Positions 8,505-16,533 of a DNA stretch of 64,000 nt are shown in pieces. The position numbers and the translations under genes were made by a program. Under the pieces are notes generated by a model that saw only the letters and a program-made list of their open reading frames with translations, ran no database searches and was not told where the DNA came from. The stretch covers positions 62,001 through 126,000 of the forward strand of contig NZ_BAFM01000003.1 of the NCBI RefSeq assembly GCF_000334895.1. Direction: 5' to 3'. The stretch is from Halococcus agarilyticus (lineage in GTDB: Archaea > Halobacteriota > Halobacteria > Halobacteriales > Halococcaceae). The number at the start of each line of letters is the position of its first letter. The stretch's first letter is position 1.

Positions 8505-8518
8505 CAAAAGCTTATACC
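8505..8518 (+). promoter_or_regulatory. BRE/TATA promoter of the acyl-CoA ligase
   Basis: caaaag followed by cttatacc lies about 26-32 nt before the ATG at 8543. The purine-rich BRE-like sequence next to the TATA box is a good haloarchaeal promoter match. Confidence 0.65.
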
Positions 8519-8542
8519 CCTCGTTTACAACGAAAGACACGC

Positions 8543-10171
8543 ATGGATTTCAATTTCGACCTCGGGGTAGAGGATCAGCAATCGTTCATCGACCGATCCC
8601 GACAGTTCAACGTCGGCGATCTGATGCGGAAAGCCGCTCGGATGTACGCCGACGACGTGGCGGTGAGCGAACCCGGGCGGGAGGTGACGTACGCCGAGTT
8701 CAACGAGCGGGTCAACGCACTGGCGAACTCGCTTCTGGAACGGGGCTACGAGAAGTCGGAGGCCAGGGTGGCGGTCCTCGCGGAGAATCGGGGGGAGTAC
8801 ATCGAACCGTACTTCGCCGCAGCGAAGGTCGGCTTCCTCGTTCCGGCGCTGAACTGGCGGCTCGAGGAGGAGGAGCTGGTTCACTGTGCCAGCCTGGTCG
8901 AACCGGACGCGCTCATCGTCTCCGAGCAGTACCGGGAGAAAGCGAGCTGGATCGAAGAGGGACTCGAGGACCCACCAGACATCATCCACCTCGACGACGA
9001 CGGCGACGACGGATACGAGACGCTGATCGAGAACGGGTCGACCGACGAACCCGCCCCCGACCACGAGGTCGATCCCGAACAGGGTCTCGTCGTACTGTAC
9101 ACCTCGGGGACGACCGGGCTTCCGAAAGGCGTCGTCATCAGCCACCGGGCGTGGCTCGCTCGGGGGTACACCTACACCATCGACTGGAACCTCGAGCGAG
9201 GCGACGGTTGGATCGCGTGGGCTCCCCTCTTTCACATCATCTCGGCCGACGCGCTTCCGGCGGTGTTCTCGCTCGGTGGGACGTACTACCCGCCGAACGG
9301 GTTCGACACCGAACGCATCGTCGACATCCTGCTGGAGAAGGACAACGGGGGGATCGGGTGGCTGTTCCTGCTCCCGGGTGTCGTCAACCAGTTCCTCGAC
9401 TACCTCGACGAGAACGACGTCGACGTGGAGGACATGCGTGAGATCCGGGAGATCGGTGCGCTCGTCGACCTCGTGGACCCGAAGAAGGTCAAGCGGGTGA
9501 CCGAGAAGTTCGACATGTCGTTCACGAACTCCTACGGGGCGACCGAAGACGCGAACGTGCTCAGTGCCGGAAACAACATCCCGGTCGGTGTGCTTCCCAA
9601 CGACGACGACCTCGCGAAGGTCGAGTCCTCGTACGTGGACCTGAAACTGATCGACGAGGAGTGGAACGAGGTCGAAGGGCGGGGTGAGCTCGCCGCTCGC
9701 GGTCCGACGCTCTGTAGCGGATACATCAACAACCCCGAGGCCAACGAGGAGGACTTCAACGACGGGTGGTTCCGGACCGGCGACATCTTCGTCTACAACG
9801 ACGACGGAAGCTACAGCTTCGTCAACCGACGGAAGTACCTCATCAAGAGTGGCGGCGAGAACATCTATCCCGCGGAGCTCGAGAAGGTCCTCCTCCAGCA
9901 CGAGGAGATCGAAGAGGCGACGGTCGTTCGAGTGTCCGACGAGAAGTGGGGGGAAGTGCCCCGAGCGATCGTCAGCACGTTCAGCCCCGACGGGGTCGAC
10001 ACCGACGAGCTCATGGGCATGCTGAGGGAGCAGTTGGCGAACTACAAACTCCCCCACTACCTCGAGATCATCGAGCCGGAGGACTTCCCCCGCTCCGCGA
10101 CGGGCAAAGTGGTCCGAGAGGAAGTCGAGGAGTGGACGGTCGACGAGACGAACCGGGTTCGCGAGGTCTGA
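8543..10171 (+). CDS. AMP-forming acyl-CoA synthetase/ligase
   Basis: This 542-residue enzyme of the ANL superfamily activates a carboxylic acid to its CoA thioester with ATP. The phosphate loop YTSGTTGLPKG is at 186-196. Later come the YGATE segment, the DGWFRTGD motif, KYLIKSGGENIYP, and near the end SATGK with the catalytic Lys. The start is fixed by the TATA box 26-32 nt upstream. As the only ligase of the island it is the likely entry step for its substrate. The pocket residues do not let me tell a fatty, aryl or steroid acid. Confidence 0.9.
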   Translation: MDFNFDLGVEDQQSFIDRSRQFNVGDLMRKAARMYADDVAVSEPGREVTYAEFNERVNALANSLLERGYEKSEARVAVLAENRGEYIEPYFAAAKVGFLVPALNWRLEEEELVHCASLVEPDALIVSEQYREKASWIEEGLEDPPDIIHLDDDGDDGYETLIENGSTDEPAPDHEVDPEQGLVVLYTSGTTGLPKGVVISHRAWLARGYTYTIDWNLERGDGWIAWAPLFHIISADALPAVFSLGGTYYPPNGFDTERIVDILLEKDNGGIGWLFLLPGVVNQFLDYLDENDVDVEDMREIREIGALVDLVDPKKVKRVTEKFDMSFTNSYGATEDANVLSAGNNIPVGVLPNDDDLAKVESSYVDLKLIDEEWNEVEGRGELAARGPTLCSGYINNPEANEEDFNDGWFRTGDIFVYNDDGSYSFVNRRKYLIKSGGENIYPAELEKVLLQHEEIEEATVVRVSDEKWGEVPRAIVSTFSPDGVDTDELMGMLREQLANYKLPHYLEIIEPEDFPRSATGKVVREEVEEWTVDETNRVREV

Positions 10172-10246
10172 TTCGGTCCCGATTCGACCCTCGGAACGTT
10201 TCTCGCCCACCGAATACTGCACGAAACGCGAACACCCTCGGGCGAT

Positions 10247-10261
10247 CCAAAGCATTATACT
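10247..10261 (+). promoter_or_regulatory. BRE/TATA promoter of the SDR gene
   Basis: ccaaagcattatac ends about 30 nt before the ATG at 10292, so the downstream SDR gene has its own promoter although it follows the ligase on the same strand. Confidence 0.6.
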
Positions 10262-10291
10262 GGAGGGTGATAATGGGTAACCCGGATCAAT

Positions 10292-11053
10292 ATGAGAAAC
10301 TTGGTAGACGGTAAAGCGACCGTCGTGACAGGGGGTGCTCAGGGGATCGGGGAAGCGACCGCCCTCAGGTTCGCCGAAGAGGGTGCGGACGTCGTGGTCG
10401 CCGACGTCGACGAGGAGGGCGGTCACGGCACCGTCGACGCAATCGAGGACGCCGGCGGGAGCGCCGTCTTCGTCGAGACGGACGTGTCGGAGGCGGCGGA
10501 GGTGCAGACCATGATCACCAGGTGCGTCGAGGAGTTCGGCGGAATCGACGTCCTGTTCAACAACGCCGGCATCGATGGACCGCTGGAGAACATCGTGGAG
10601 TACGACGAGGACGGGTTCGATCGAGTGATCGACGTGAACCTCAAGGGAGTCTGGCTCGGGCTGAAATACGGCATTGAGGCGATGCTGGCGGACGGCGGCG
10701 GCAGCATCATCAGCACGTCTTCCATCGGCGGACAGGTGGCGGTGCCCGAGTACAGCGGATACGGCGCGTCGAAAGCCGGCGTGAGCCTCATCACGAAGAG
10801 TGCTGCACTCGAATTTGCGACCGAGGGAATTCGAGCGAACGCCATCGCACCCGGTCTCGTGGAGACGCCGATGGTCAACGATATCATGGAGGAGAACCCG
10901 GAGATGGAAGAGCAGTTCCGGAACATGGAACCGATGGGCGGACTCGCACAACCGAAAGAGATCGCGAACTCCGTCCTGTTCCTGGGCTCCGACCTCGCGT
11001 CCCGCGTGACGGGTCACACGCTCGCTGTCGAAGGCGGCTACCTCTCCCAGTGA
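10292..11053 (+). CDS. Short-chain dehydrogenase/reductase (SDR)
   Basis: This 253-residue classical SDR has the cofactor motif GGAQGIG, the NNAG segment, the active-site Ser (STSSIGG) and YGASK with the catalytic Tyr and Lys, and ends in a GGYLSQ tail. An Asp after the second strand (ADVDEE) points to NAD(H). In the island it probably oxidises a hydroxyl on the side chain or ring of the substrate. SDR specificity cannot be read from the sequence. Confidence 0.88.
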   Translation: MRNLVDGKATVVTGGAQGIGEATALRFAEEGADVVVADVDEEGGHGTVDAIEDAGGSAVFVETDVSEAAEVQTMITRCVEEFGGIDVLFNNAGIDGPLENIVEYDEDGFDRVIDVNLKGVWLGLKYGIEAMLADGGGSIISTSSIGGQVAVPEYSGYGASKAGVSLITKSAALEFATEGIRANAIAPGLVETPMVNDIMEENPEMEEQFRNMEPMGGLAQPKEIANSVLFLGSDLASRVTGHTLAVEGGYLSQ

Positions 11054-12043
11054 TCCAGCTTTGCACGTCGAGTAGTACACCACGCAGGCGGGAGCAACAC
11101 GGCGACAGCCGACTCCGGTGTCTCCACGACGAAGTCGACGACGAGGTGTTCGGCGAGCACTCACTCGTGAAACAGACGGACTCTAGAAAGCGATAGAAAA
11201 AATTGAAACGGTCTCCGTCCAGGTACCCCCTGGCCGATCACTTCCAGCAGCCGTAGAACACAGCCTCATACGAAGCGTTGGGGACGCTGCTCCTCGTCGA
11301 GTGCGGATCGTGGACACGGTAGGTGTCGTAGAGATCGTCACCTCCTCGTGCATTATGCCTCGAAAAGTACTATTACAAATGTTTGGCTCATCGAACGCCA
11401 ACCCTCACCCTGTCGATCGAGACTAGCGAAATTTTGACACGGGGATCGTCCCGTGCTACCGGTTGTCCACGGGGAACTCGCATCGAAGGGGCCGGCCCCC
11501 GTGAGCCGGGATCGTCGCCGAGAGCCACGCATCGCTGGAAAGTCATCTCCGGAAGCAGTTCGGGCCGGCCGATCTCGTTGCGTGGGGAGGGAAACGAGCG
11601 TGTTCGCCGGAACATTTCTCGACAAGCGGCGCTGAAGCCTTCCTGGAGCTCGAACCCGATTCCGCCCCGCTGGTGACATCGAACCCGGCACTGTCGGAGA
11701 CCGTTCATACACTCCTCGCTGCTCCCTGCGTGAGCGGGCCGCTCGCCGCTAGTGGATTGTCGCCCGGAACACTAACAGCCGGCGTCATCGCAGGCGGCGT
11801 GCCGTCTCGGCCGGTAAACCCTATGCCGGGCGGGTCGTGGGTGACCATCCTCGGCCGGCGGTGCCGGCCTCGCAGTCGGTTGCGCTACGCGCAACCCGTG
11901 TCGTCGGCTTCCGTCGACTCCACCGGCAGTCGCGCGTGGCGCGACTCGTGTCACGTGCCGGGGTTCGCCGCACGGTCATCGCGTCCTCGTGGACGTGCTC
12001 GGGCGGGGACTACGGCACGCAGTCGACAGTAGAGGTGGGGGAA
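11054..12043. other. 1-kb non-coding stretch at the edge of the catabolic island
   Basis: No frame here looks like a gene. A short plus-strand stretch at about 11085-11196, reading LHDEVDDEVFGEHS, looks protein-like and may be a decayed C terminus. The part at 11160-11400 is AT-richer than the surroundings. The right part holds three perfect tandem hairpins with 3-nt loops (11853-11946). I see no tRNA, transposase remnant or clear att repeat. Confidence 0.4.
11853..11946. repeat. Three tandem perfect triloop hairpins
   Basis: Inverted repeats with 7-8 bp stems and exactly 3-nt loops lie at 11853-11869 (loop ggt), 11878-11896 (loop tac) and 11928-11946 (loop gtg). Their stem sequences differ but the design is the same. 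The second and third are each followed by CGTGTC. A similar array follows the gene ending at 48104. Confidence 0.75.
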
Positions 12044-13405
12044 CTAAACCTTCGCGGCTGGGATCGCGTACTCCGATTCGGCGAGCTGGACGTACCCGCC
12101 GTTCCGGTAGCCGAGCTTCGCGCGCTGGTAGCGCGCGAGCACCGAGAGGCCACCGTATCCCAGCAACGGAGTCCTGAGCGTGCTGTAGCGGCCGTCCTTG
12201 AGCATTCGGCCCACCGATCGGAACGTGCGATCCCAGTCGTCGGGCTCGAACCCGCGGACGACGTCGGCCATCGCGACGTTCCGGCGGACCTCCTCGCCGA
12301 CTGCGCGCTTCCACTCGCGGTTGTACGCCCCGAGTGCGCCTGCTCCCGCGAGTGCACCGGCGATCTTTCCGGTGCGGACCGCGACGTGATCGCCGCCCTC
12401 GTGGAACGCCGAGGTCGCGCCCATCGCGCCGCCGACGATCGCGACGTTCGCGCCCACGGGGGAGTCGATCGGGCGGGTCGAGGAGATGGGGTAGGACTCG
12501 ACGCCGCCGCGCTTGCCGCGATCCTCGACGAGGGGGAAGTCGTCGAGATCGTAGTCGGGGTACTCGGTTTCGAGGAGTCGCCGGACGTACTCCTTGCCGG
12601 AGGGAACGGTCGTGTCGTCGGGCCGGAGAAGACGGTACGCGTCCCGGTTAGCCACGTCGTCGAGATCGAGACCGATCGGCATCGTTAGCCCCACACGAGC
12701 CACCCGGCCCTCGTTCGGGAACACCCACGGGTAGGCGGTGTGGCCAGGCATCGATCCCCACCAGAACTTGATCAGATCGTCGTCGAACAGCTCGGACGGA
12801 AACTCTCGATACTCCTGGTAGGCGATGTGGTTCGCACGGTTCGAAGCGAGGTTTTCGAGGCGTTGCTCGGCGACGAACTCTTCGAGGACGGCCCGCGTGA
12901 CCGTTCGCTGTGGCCCGTCGGCCAGGATCAGATAGTCGGCTTCGATCTCGTGGCCGTCGCGCAGCGTGAGCGTGTGGCCGTCCCGCGGGTCGATCGCGAC
13001 GTCCTTGACCCCGGTGCCGACCCGGTAGCCCGCCCCGGCGGCCTCGCAGCGCTCGCGGAGCCAGTCGTCGAAGCGCGCCCGGTGGAAGGTGAATCCGAAC
13101 TCGGGATACGACGCATCCATCCCGGTGTCGCGGATCGTCATGCGTTCGTTCGGTCCCGCAAAGGTCGCGCCGTCGAGGTCACGCAGGATCACCTCGTCGG
13201 GGATCGCCTCGGGAAGGTCCATCAGGTCGACCCAGTAGTCCAACATGCCGGCGGCGTCGGTCGAGTCGGGGCCAGGGCCCTCTCGGTCGGCCCGCGGGAC
13301 GCCCTTCTCGAAGACGACCGCGTCAGCACCCTGCCTCGCGGCCGTCCACGCGGCCGCCGTCCCCGCCGGGCCACCGCCGACCACCGCCACGTCGATCCGC
13401 TCCAT
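12044..13405 (-). CDS. Geranylgeranyl reductase family FAD-dependent oxidoreductase
   Basis: This 453-residue flavoprotein opens with the FAD-binding motif VVGGGPAGTAAA. Mid-protein PYPWVFPNEGRVARVG-like and VGGAMGATSAFHEGG segments are typical of the archaeal geranylgeranyl reductase family, which saturates isoprenoid chains of membrane lipids or quinones. The ATG at 13403-13405 is supported by a TATA-like cctttattccc at 13424-13434. Several paralogues occur in haloarchaea, so the exact isoprenoid substrate is open. It stands alone, divergent from the dehydrogenase to its right. Confidence 0.85.
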   Translation of the reverse strand: MERIDVAVVGGGPAGTAAAWTAARQGADAVVFEKGVPRADREGPGPDSTDAAGMLDYWVDLMDLPEAIPDEVILRDLDGATFAGPNERMTIRDTGMDASYPEFGFTFHRARFDDWLRERCEAAGAGYRVGTGVKDVAIDPRDGHTLTLRDGHEIEADYLILADGPQRTVTRAVLEEFVAEQRLENLASNRANHIAYQEYREFPSELFDDDLIKFWWGSMPGHTAYPWVFPNEGRVARVGLTMPIGLDLDDVANRDAYRLLRPDDTTVPSGKEYVRRLLETEYPDYDLDDFPLVEDRGKRGGVESYPISSTRPIDSPVGANVAIVGGAMGATSAFHEGGDHVAVRTGKIAGALAGAGALGAYNREWKRAVGEEVRRNVAMADVVRGFEPDDWDRTFRSVGRMLKDGRYSTLRTPLLGYGGLSVLARYQRAKLGYRNGGYVQLAESEYAIPAAKV

Positions 13406-13423
13406 GGAGACCGGGACGCCGCG

Positions 13424-13434
13424 GGGAATAAAGG
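13424..13434 (-). promoter_or_regulatory. TATA-like box of the geranylgeranyl reductase family gene
   Basis: The minus strand reads cctttattccc about 20-29 nt before the ATG at 13405, consistent with a leaderless transcript. Confidence 0.55.
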
Positions 13435-13503
13435 TCTGCCCGTTTTTCGCCCGCGGCCGACCCGTGCGAGTGGACTTATACGAGGGGGCTCCGAAGGCGG
13501 CGT

Positions 13504-13545
13504 ATGCGCCCTGACGATCGACAGCGAGGTGGGTATCGTGACTGA
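13504..13545 (+). CDS. Possible 13-codon leaderless leader peptide
   Basis: An ATG lies about 25 nt after a TATA-like cttatacga (13475-13483), exactly where a leaderless mRNA would begin. It opens a frame of 13 residues (MRPDDRQRGGYRD) that ends in TGA at 13543-13545, overlapping the proposed GTG start of the downstream gene. It may couple or tune translation of that gene, or simply be chance. Only the position argues for it. Confidence 0.3.
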   Translation: MRPDDRQRGGYRD

Positions 13546-14500
13546 TTCGACCCCCGACATCGCCGTGCTCCGCCGGGGCGTCCACGGCATGCCGATGGCG
13601 GAGTACGAAGCGGCGCTGCGCGAGCGCCTGCCGGAGTACGATATCCGACGAGCTGAGACGCCCGAGGAAGAACGTGAACTCCTCGCCAGCGCGACGGTCG
13701 CCACCGGTTCGACCGTGGAGCCGTCCGTACTCGATCGCGCCGGGAATCTCCGGCTGTTCGCGTGCTCGTACGCCGGCTACGGCCACCTCCCGACCGAGGC
13801 GTTCGAGGACCACGGCGTGAGCGTGACCACCGCCTCCGGAGTCCACGCGCCGAACATCGCCGAGCACGTTCTCGGCTTCCTCCTCACGTTCTGTCGCCGT
13901 CACCACGAGGGGTGGCGACGCCAGCAACGCCGCGAGTGGCGCGCCTACCCGACCCACGAACTCGCCGGCTCGACGGTGACGGTGGTGGGCCTCGGCGCGC
14001 TCGGCGGTGGCGTCGTCGAGCGCCTCGCAGGGTTCGACGTCGATACCATCGGCATCCGTCACTCGCCCGAGAAGGGTGGCCCAACCGACGAAGTCCTCGG
14101 AACCGACGACCTCCACGACGCGCTCGCCCGCACCGACCACCTCGTGCTCGCGGTCCCGCTGACTGACGAGACCGAGGGGATGATCGGCGCGGCGGAGTTC
14201 GACACCCTCCCGCCCGATGCGTTCGTCGTGAACGTCGCACGCGGCCCCGTGATCGACACCGATGCGCTGGTGTCGGCAGTGCGCTCGAATTCGATCGGGG
14301 GCGCGGGTCTCGACGTCACCGATCCCGAACCCCTCCCGGAAGACCACCCGCTGTGGGGGTTCGAGAACGTGCTCATCACGCCGCACAACGCCGGTCACAC
14401 GCCAGAGTACTACGAGCGGCTCGCGGACATCGTCGCCGAAAACCTCCGGCGGGTCGAGGAGACCGGCGAGTACGAGGGACTGCGAAATCAGGTGCTCTGA
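13538..14500 (+). CDS. D-2-hydroxyacid dehydrogenase (NAD-dependent)
   Basis: This 320-residue protein of the phosphoglycerate/lactate dehydrogenase superfamily has a dinucleotide motif VVGLGALGGGVV, the NVARGPVIDTDAL segment with the catalytic Arg, a Glu in DVTDPEPLPEDHPLW, and TPHNAGHTPEY with the catalytic His. It likely reduces a 2-keto acid to the D-hydroxy acid. The start is uncertain: GTG at 13538 is chosen with GAGGTG upstream, and GTG at 13529 is the alternative. It converges on asd. Confidence 0.85.
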   Translation: MTDSTPDIAVLRRGVHGMPMAEYEAALRERLPEYDIRRAETPEEERELLASATVATGSTVEPSVLDRAGNLRLFACSYAGYGHLPTEAFEDHGVSVTTASGVHAPNIAEHVLGFLLTFCRRHHEGWRRQQRREWRAYPTHELAGSTVTVVGLGALGGGVVERLAGFDVDTIGIRHSPEKGGPTDEVLGTDDLHDALARTDHLVLAVPLTDETEGMIGAAEFDTLPPDAFVVNVARGPVIDTDALVSAVRSNSIGGAGLDVTDPEPLPEDHPLWGFENVLITPHNAGHTPEYYERLADIVAENLRRVEETGEYEGLRNQVL

Positions 14501-14528
14501 AAACCGCTCCCGATCACACGGATCGCTT

Positions 14529-15566
14529 TCAGATCCAGCCGTCTTCCACGAGAAGCTCGCCGTTCAGCACGCTCGCGCCGGCCGCCCCGCGAAGCGTGTT
14601 GTGTGCGAGGCAGTTGTACTGCACCCCATCGCTGGTCTCGCGGACGCCGCCCGCCGCGACGCTCATCCCCTCGCCGACCATCCGATCGAGTCGGGGCTGT
14701 GGACGGTTGGGGTCCTCGAAGACCTCGATCAGCTGATCGGGCGAGCTGTGGAGATCGAGCGAGGGGGCCTCGCGCATGGCGGCCATCGCGTCGTCGGCGG
14801 TGAGCGCTTCCTCAGTCTCGGCCCACGCGCTTTCGAGGTGGCCGTCGAGCGTCGGCACGCGGTTGCACGAGGCCGCGACGTCGACGTCGTGGAGGTCGAT
14901 CGCCGCGCCGTCGAACGAGCCGAGGAGTTTGCGGGTCTCGGTCTCCATTTTCTCCTCCTCGCCGCCGATGTGCGGGAGCACGTTGTCGAGGATCTCCATC
15001 GAGCTCACGCCCGCGTAGCCCGCACCCGAGACCGCCTGCATCGTGGCGACGTGCACGGTGGAAAGACCGAACCCGTCGAGCGCCGCGAGCGTCGGCACCA
15101 TCGTGATCGTCGAGCAGTTGGGGTTCTTCACGAGGGCCCCGTCCCAGCCGCGCTCGTCGCGCTGGACTTCGAGGAGGTCGAGGTGGTCGTGGTTGACCTC
15201 CGGGATCGTGAGTGGCACGTCGTCGGCCATCCTGGCGTTCGAGGAGTTCGACGAGACCACGTACCCTGCCTCGCAGAACCCGGGTTCGACTCGCTCGCCG
15301 ACCGACGAGGGAAGCGACGAGAAGAGAAGGTCGACGTCGTCGGGGACGGCGTCGGGATCGGTCCGTTCTACGACGAGTTCCGCGACGTCATCCGGAATCG
15401 GCGTCTCGATCCGCCACTTTGCCGCCTCGCGGTAGGACTTGCCGGCGCTGTCGTCGCTCGCGGTCAGGGTCGCGATCTCGAAGGCGGGGTGGGGATCGAG
15501 AAGCTGGATCAGCCGCTGCCCGACGGCCCCGGTGGCCCCGAGAACGCCGACGCGTGTGGAAGACAT
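14529..15566 (-). CDS. asd: Aspartate-semialdehyde dehydrogenase
   Basis: This enzyme reduces aspartyl phosphate to the semialdehyde for lysine, threonine and methionine synthesis. The 345-residue protein has the NADP motif GATGAVG (10-16), the catalytic Cys151 in NPNCSTITMVP, and the archaeal-type end HNTLRGAAGASVLNGELL. The ATG at 15564-15566 is preferred over an upstream extension that lacks family residues. It lies 112 bp after rps17e on the same strand, so read-through is possible. Confidence 0.95.
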   Translation of the reverse strand: MSSTRVGVLGATGAVGQRLIQLLDPHPAFEIATLTASDDSAGKSYREAAKWRIETPIPDDVAELVVERTDPDAVPDDVDLLFSSLPSSVGERVEPGFCEAGYVVSSNSSNARMADDVPLTIPEVNHDHLDLLEVQRDERGWDGALVKNPNCSTITMVPTLAALDGFGLSTVHVATMQAVSGAGYAGVSSMEILDNVLPHIGGEEEKMETETRKLLGSFDGAAIDLHDVDVAASCNRVPTLDGHLESAWAETEEALTADDAMAAMREAPSLDLHSSPDQLIEVFEDPNRPQPRLDRMVGEGMSVAAGGVRETSDGVQYNCLAHNTLRGAAGASVLNGELLVEDGWI

Positions 15567-15678
15567 TGCCGAGGGTAGGGAAAGCGTGGGTGAAAACCGT
15601 TCTGGTCGGCACAAACACCGCCGTTCGACCGTGTAAGAAGGCGTCGGCGTCGTCCCTGTACAGGGTTCCGATCCCGTC

Positions 15679-15870
15679 TCAGGCCGCCGCGTTCCCCTGT
15701 CGCTTGCGGGTGACGTAGCCCGCGATGCGGTTGCGGACGTTCTTCGAGGTGACGTTCGTGAGCGCGGTCACGCTCTCCTTGTTGTGCTCGAAGTCGGTCG
15801 AGAACGCCTCGGGATACCGTTCGAGCAGCTGTGTGCCGGTCTTCTTGATGTAGGCCGGTTTGATCGCCAT
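15679..15870 (-). CDS. rps17e: 30S ribosomal protein S17e
   Basis: This 63-residue basic protein matches archaeal/eukaryotic S17e: it starts [12 protein letters not shown] and contains a conserved [13 protein letters not shown] block. It binds the small ribosomal subunit. It has its own strong promoter (gtttataccc on the minus strand at 15892-15900), which places the transcript start at or next to the ATG. It is followed by asd. Confidence 0.96.
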   Translation of the reverse strand: MAIKPAYIKKTGTQLLERYPEAFSTDFEHNKESVTALTNVTSKNVRNRIAGYVTRKRQGNAAA

Positions 15871-15890
15871 GGCGGATGGTGTCGGTCGTG

Positions 15891-15901
15891 GGGTATAAAC
15901 G
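15891..15901 (-). promoter_or_regulatory. TATA box of rps17e
   Basis: The minus strand reads gtttataccc, 22-30 nt before the ATG at 15870. This is a near-ideal box for a leaderless gene. Confidence 0.65.
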
Positions 15902-15921
15902 ACCCGCTCTCGCCCGCTCGC

Positions 15922-16533
15922 TCACTCGTCCGTGTCGTCCTGGCTTCCGTCCCAGGCTGTGCGGTCACGAACCAGCGCCATCGCCTCGCGCTCGCGCTCG
16001 CCGCCGCAGGTCTCGACCACGCTTTCGAAGTAGGCAAGCCGGTCGCGGAGTTCGTCGGTGTCGTAGGCGTCGACGTCGAGCCGCGAGGCCGCGACGGTAG
16101 CTTCGATCACCGCCCCGTAGCCCCGGTTGGTGGTCGGCACGCGCTCGGCTTCGACGCCCGACTCGACGGGCGTGAGTTCCCACTCCGCCCACGACGTTCC
16201 CCCTGACTCGCCCCCATCGGCCCGCTCGACCGTGACGCGCACCCACGCGTCGGCTGCGGGATGGGTAGGCGAAGAGCGTTCGAAGATCGAGAACGCGCTC
16301 TCCGCGAACACGGCCGGATCGGCGAGGAACTGGACGACGCCTTCGCCCTCCTCATGGAAGTTGCGCCTGGTCCGCGTTTTCCCCCACGTGCGAGCGGTCA
16401 CGGGATCGCCGGCGTGGAGGCCGAGCGCCGCGAAGTTCCACTTCTCGTTGGGACCGAGCGTCGCCACCACCGACTCGGTCACGCCACGGAGCGCGACGGG
16501 CCACTCGACATCGCTTTCGGTCGGCTCGGTCAT
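15922..16533 (-). CDS. DUF447 family flavin-reductase-like protein
   Basis: This 203-residue protein fits DUF447, a split-barrel FMN-binding type found mainly in archaea and some methylotrophs. Visible conserved parts are the N-terminal NEKWNFAALGLH, then GKTRTRRNF and a C-terminal helix with EREREAMALVRDRT. Its start overlaps the citG-like stop by four bases. In other groups such genes travel with methanopterin genes, as I recall, but haloarchaea do not make methanopterin, so its role here is open. Confidence 0.75.
   Translation of the reverse strand: MTEPTESDVEWPVALRGVTESVVATLGPNEKWNFAALGLHAGDPVTARTWGKTRTRRNFHEEGEGVVQFLADPAVFAESAFSIFERSSPTHPAADAWVRVTVERADGGESGGTSWAEWELTPVESGVEAERVPTTNRGYGAVIEATVAASRLDVDAYDTDELRDRLAYFESVVETCGGEREREAMALVRDRTAWDGSQDDTDE

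Noticed and set aside
8525-11164. 879-codon minus-strand open frame
   Set aside because: It is antisense to the ligase and SDR genes, which have clear motifs and promoters. GC-rich codon use leaves few stops in the opposite frames.
11183-11401. 72-codon minus-strand frame in the AT-richer part of the non-coding kilobase
   Set aside because: No family features, no ribosome site and no continued pattern of GC-rich third positions.
12044-14398. Long 784-codon version of the geranylgeranyl reductase family protein
   Set aside because: The first 331 codons lie antisense to the dehydrogenase gene and show no family features. The TATA box at 13424-13434 supports the ATG at 13405.
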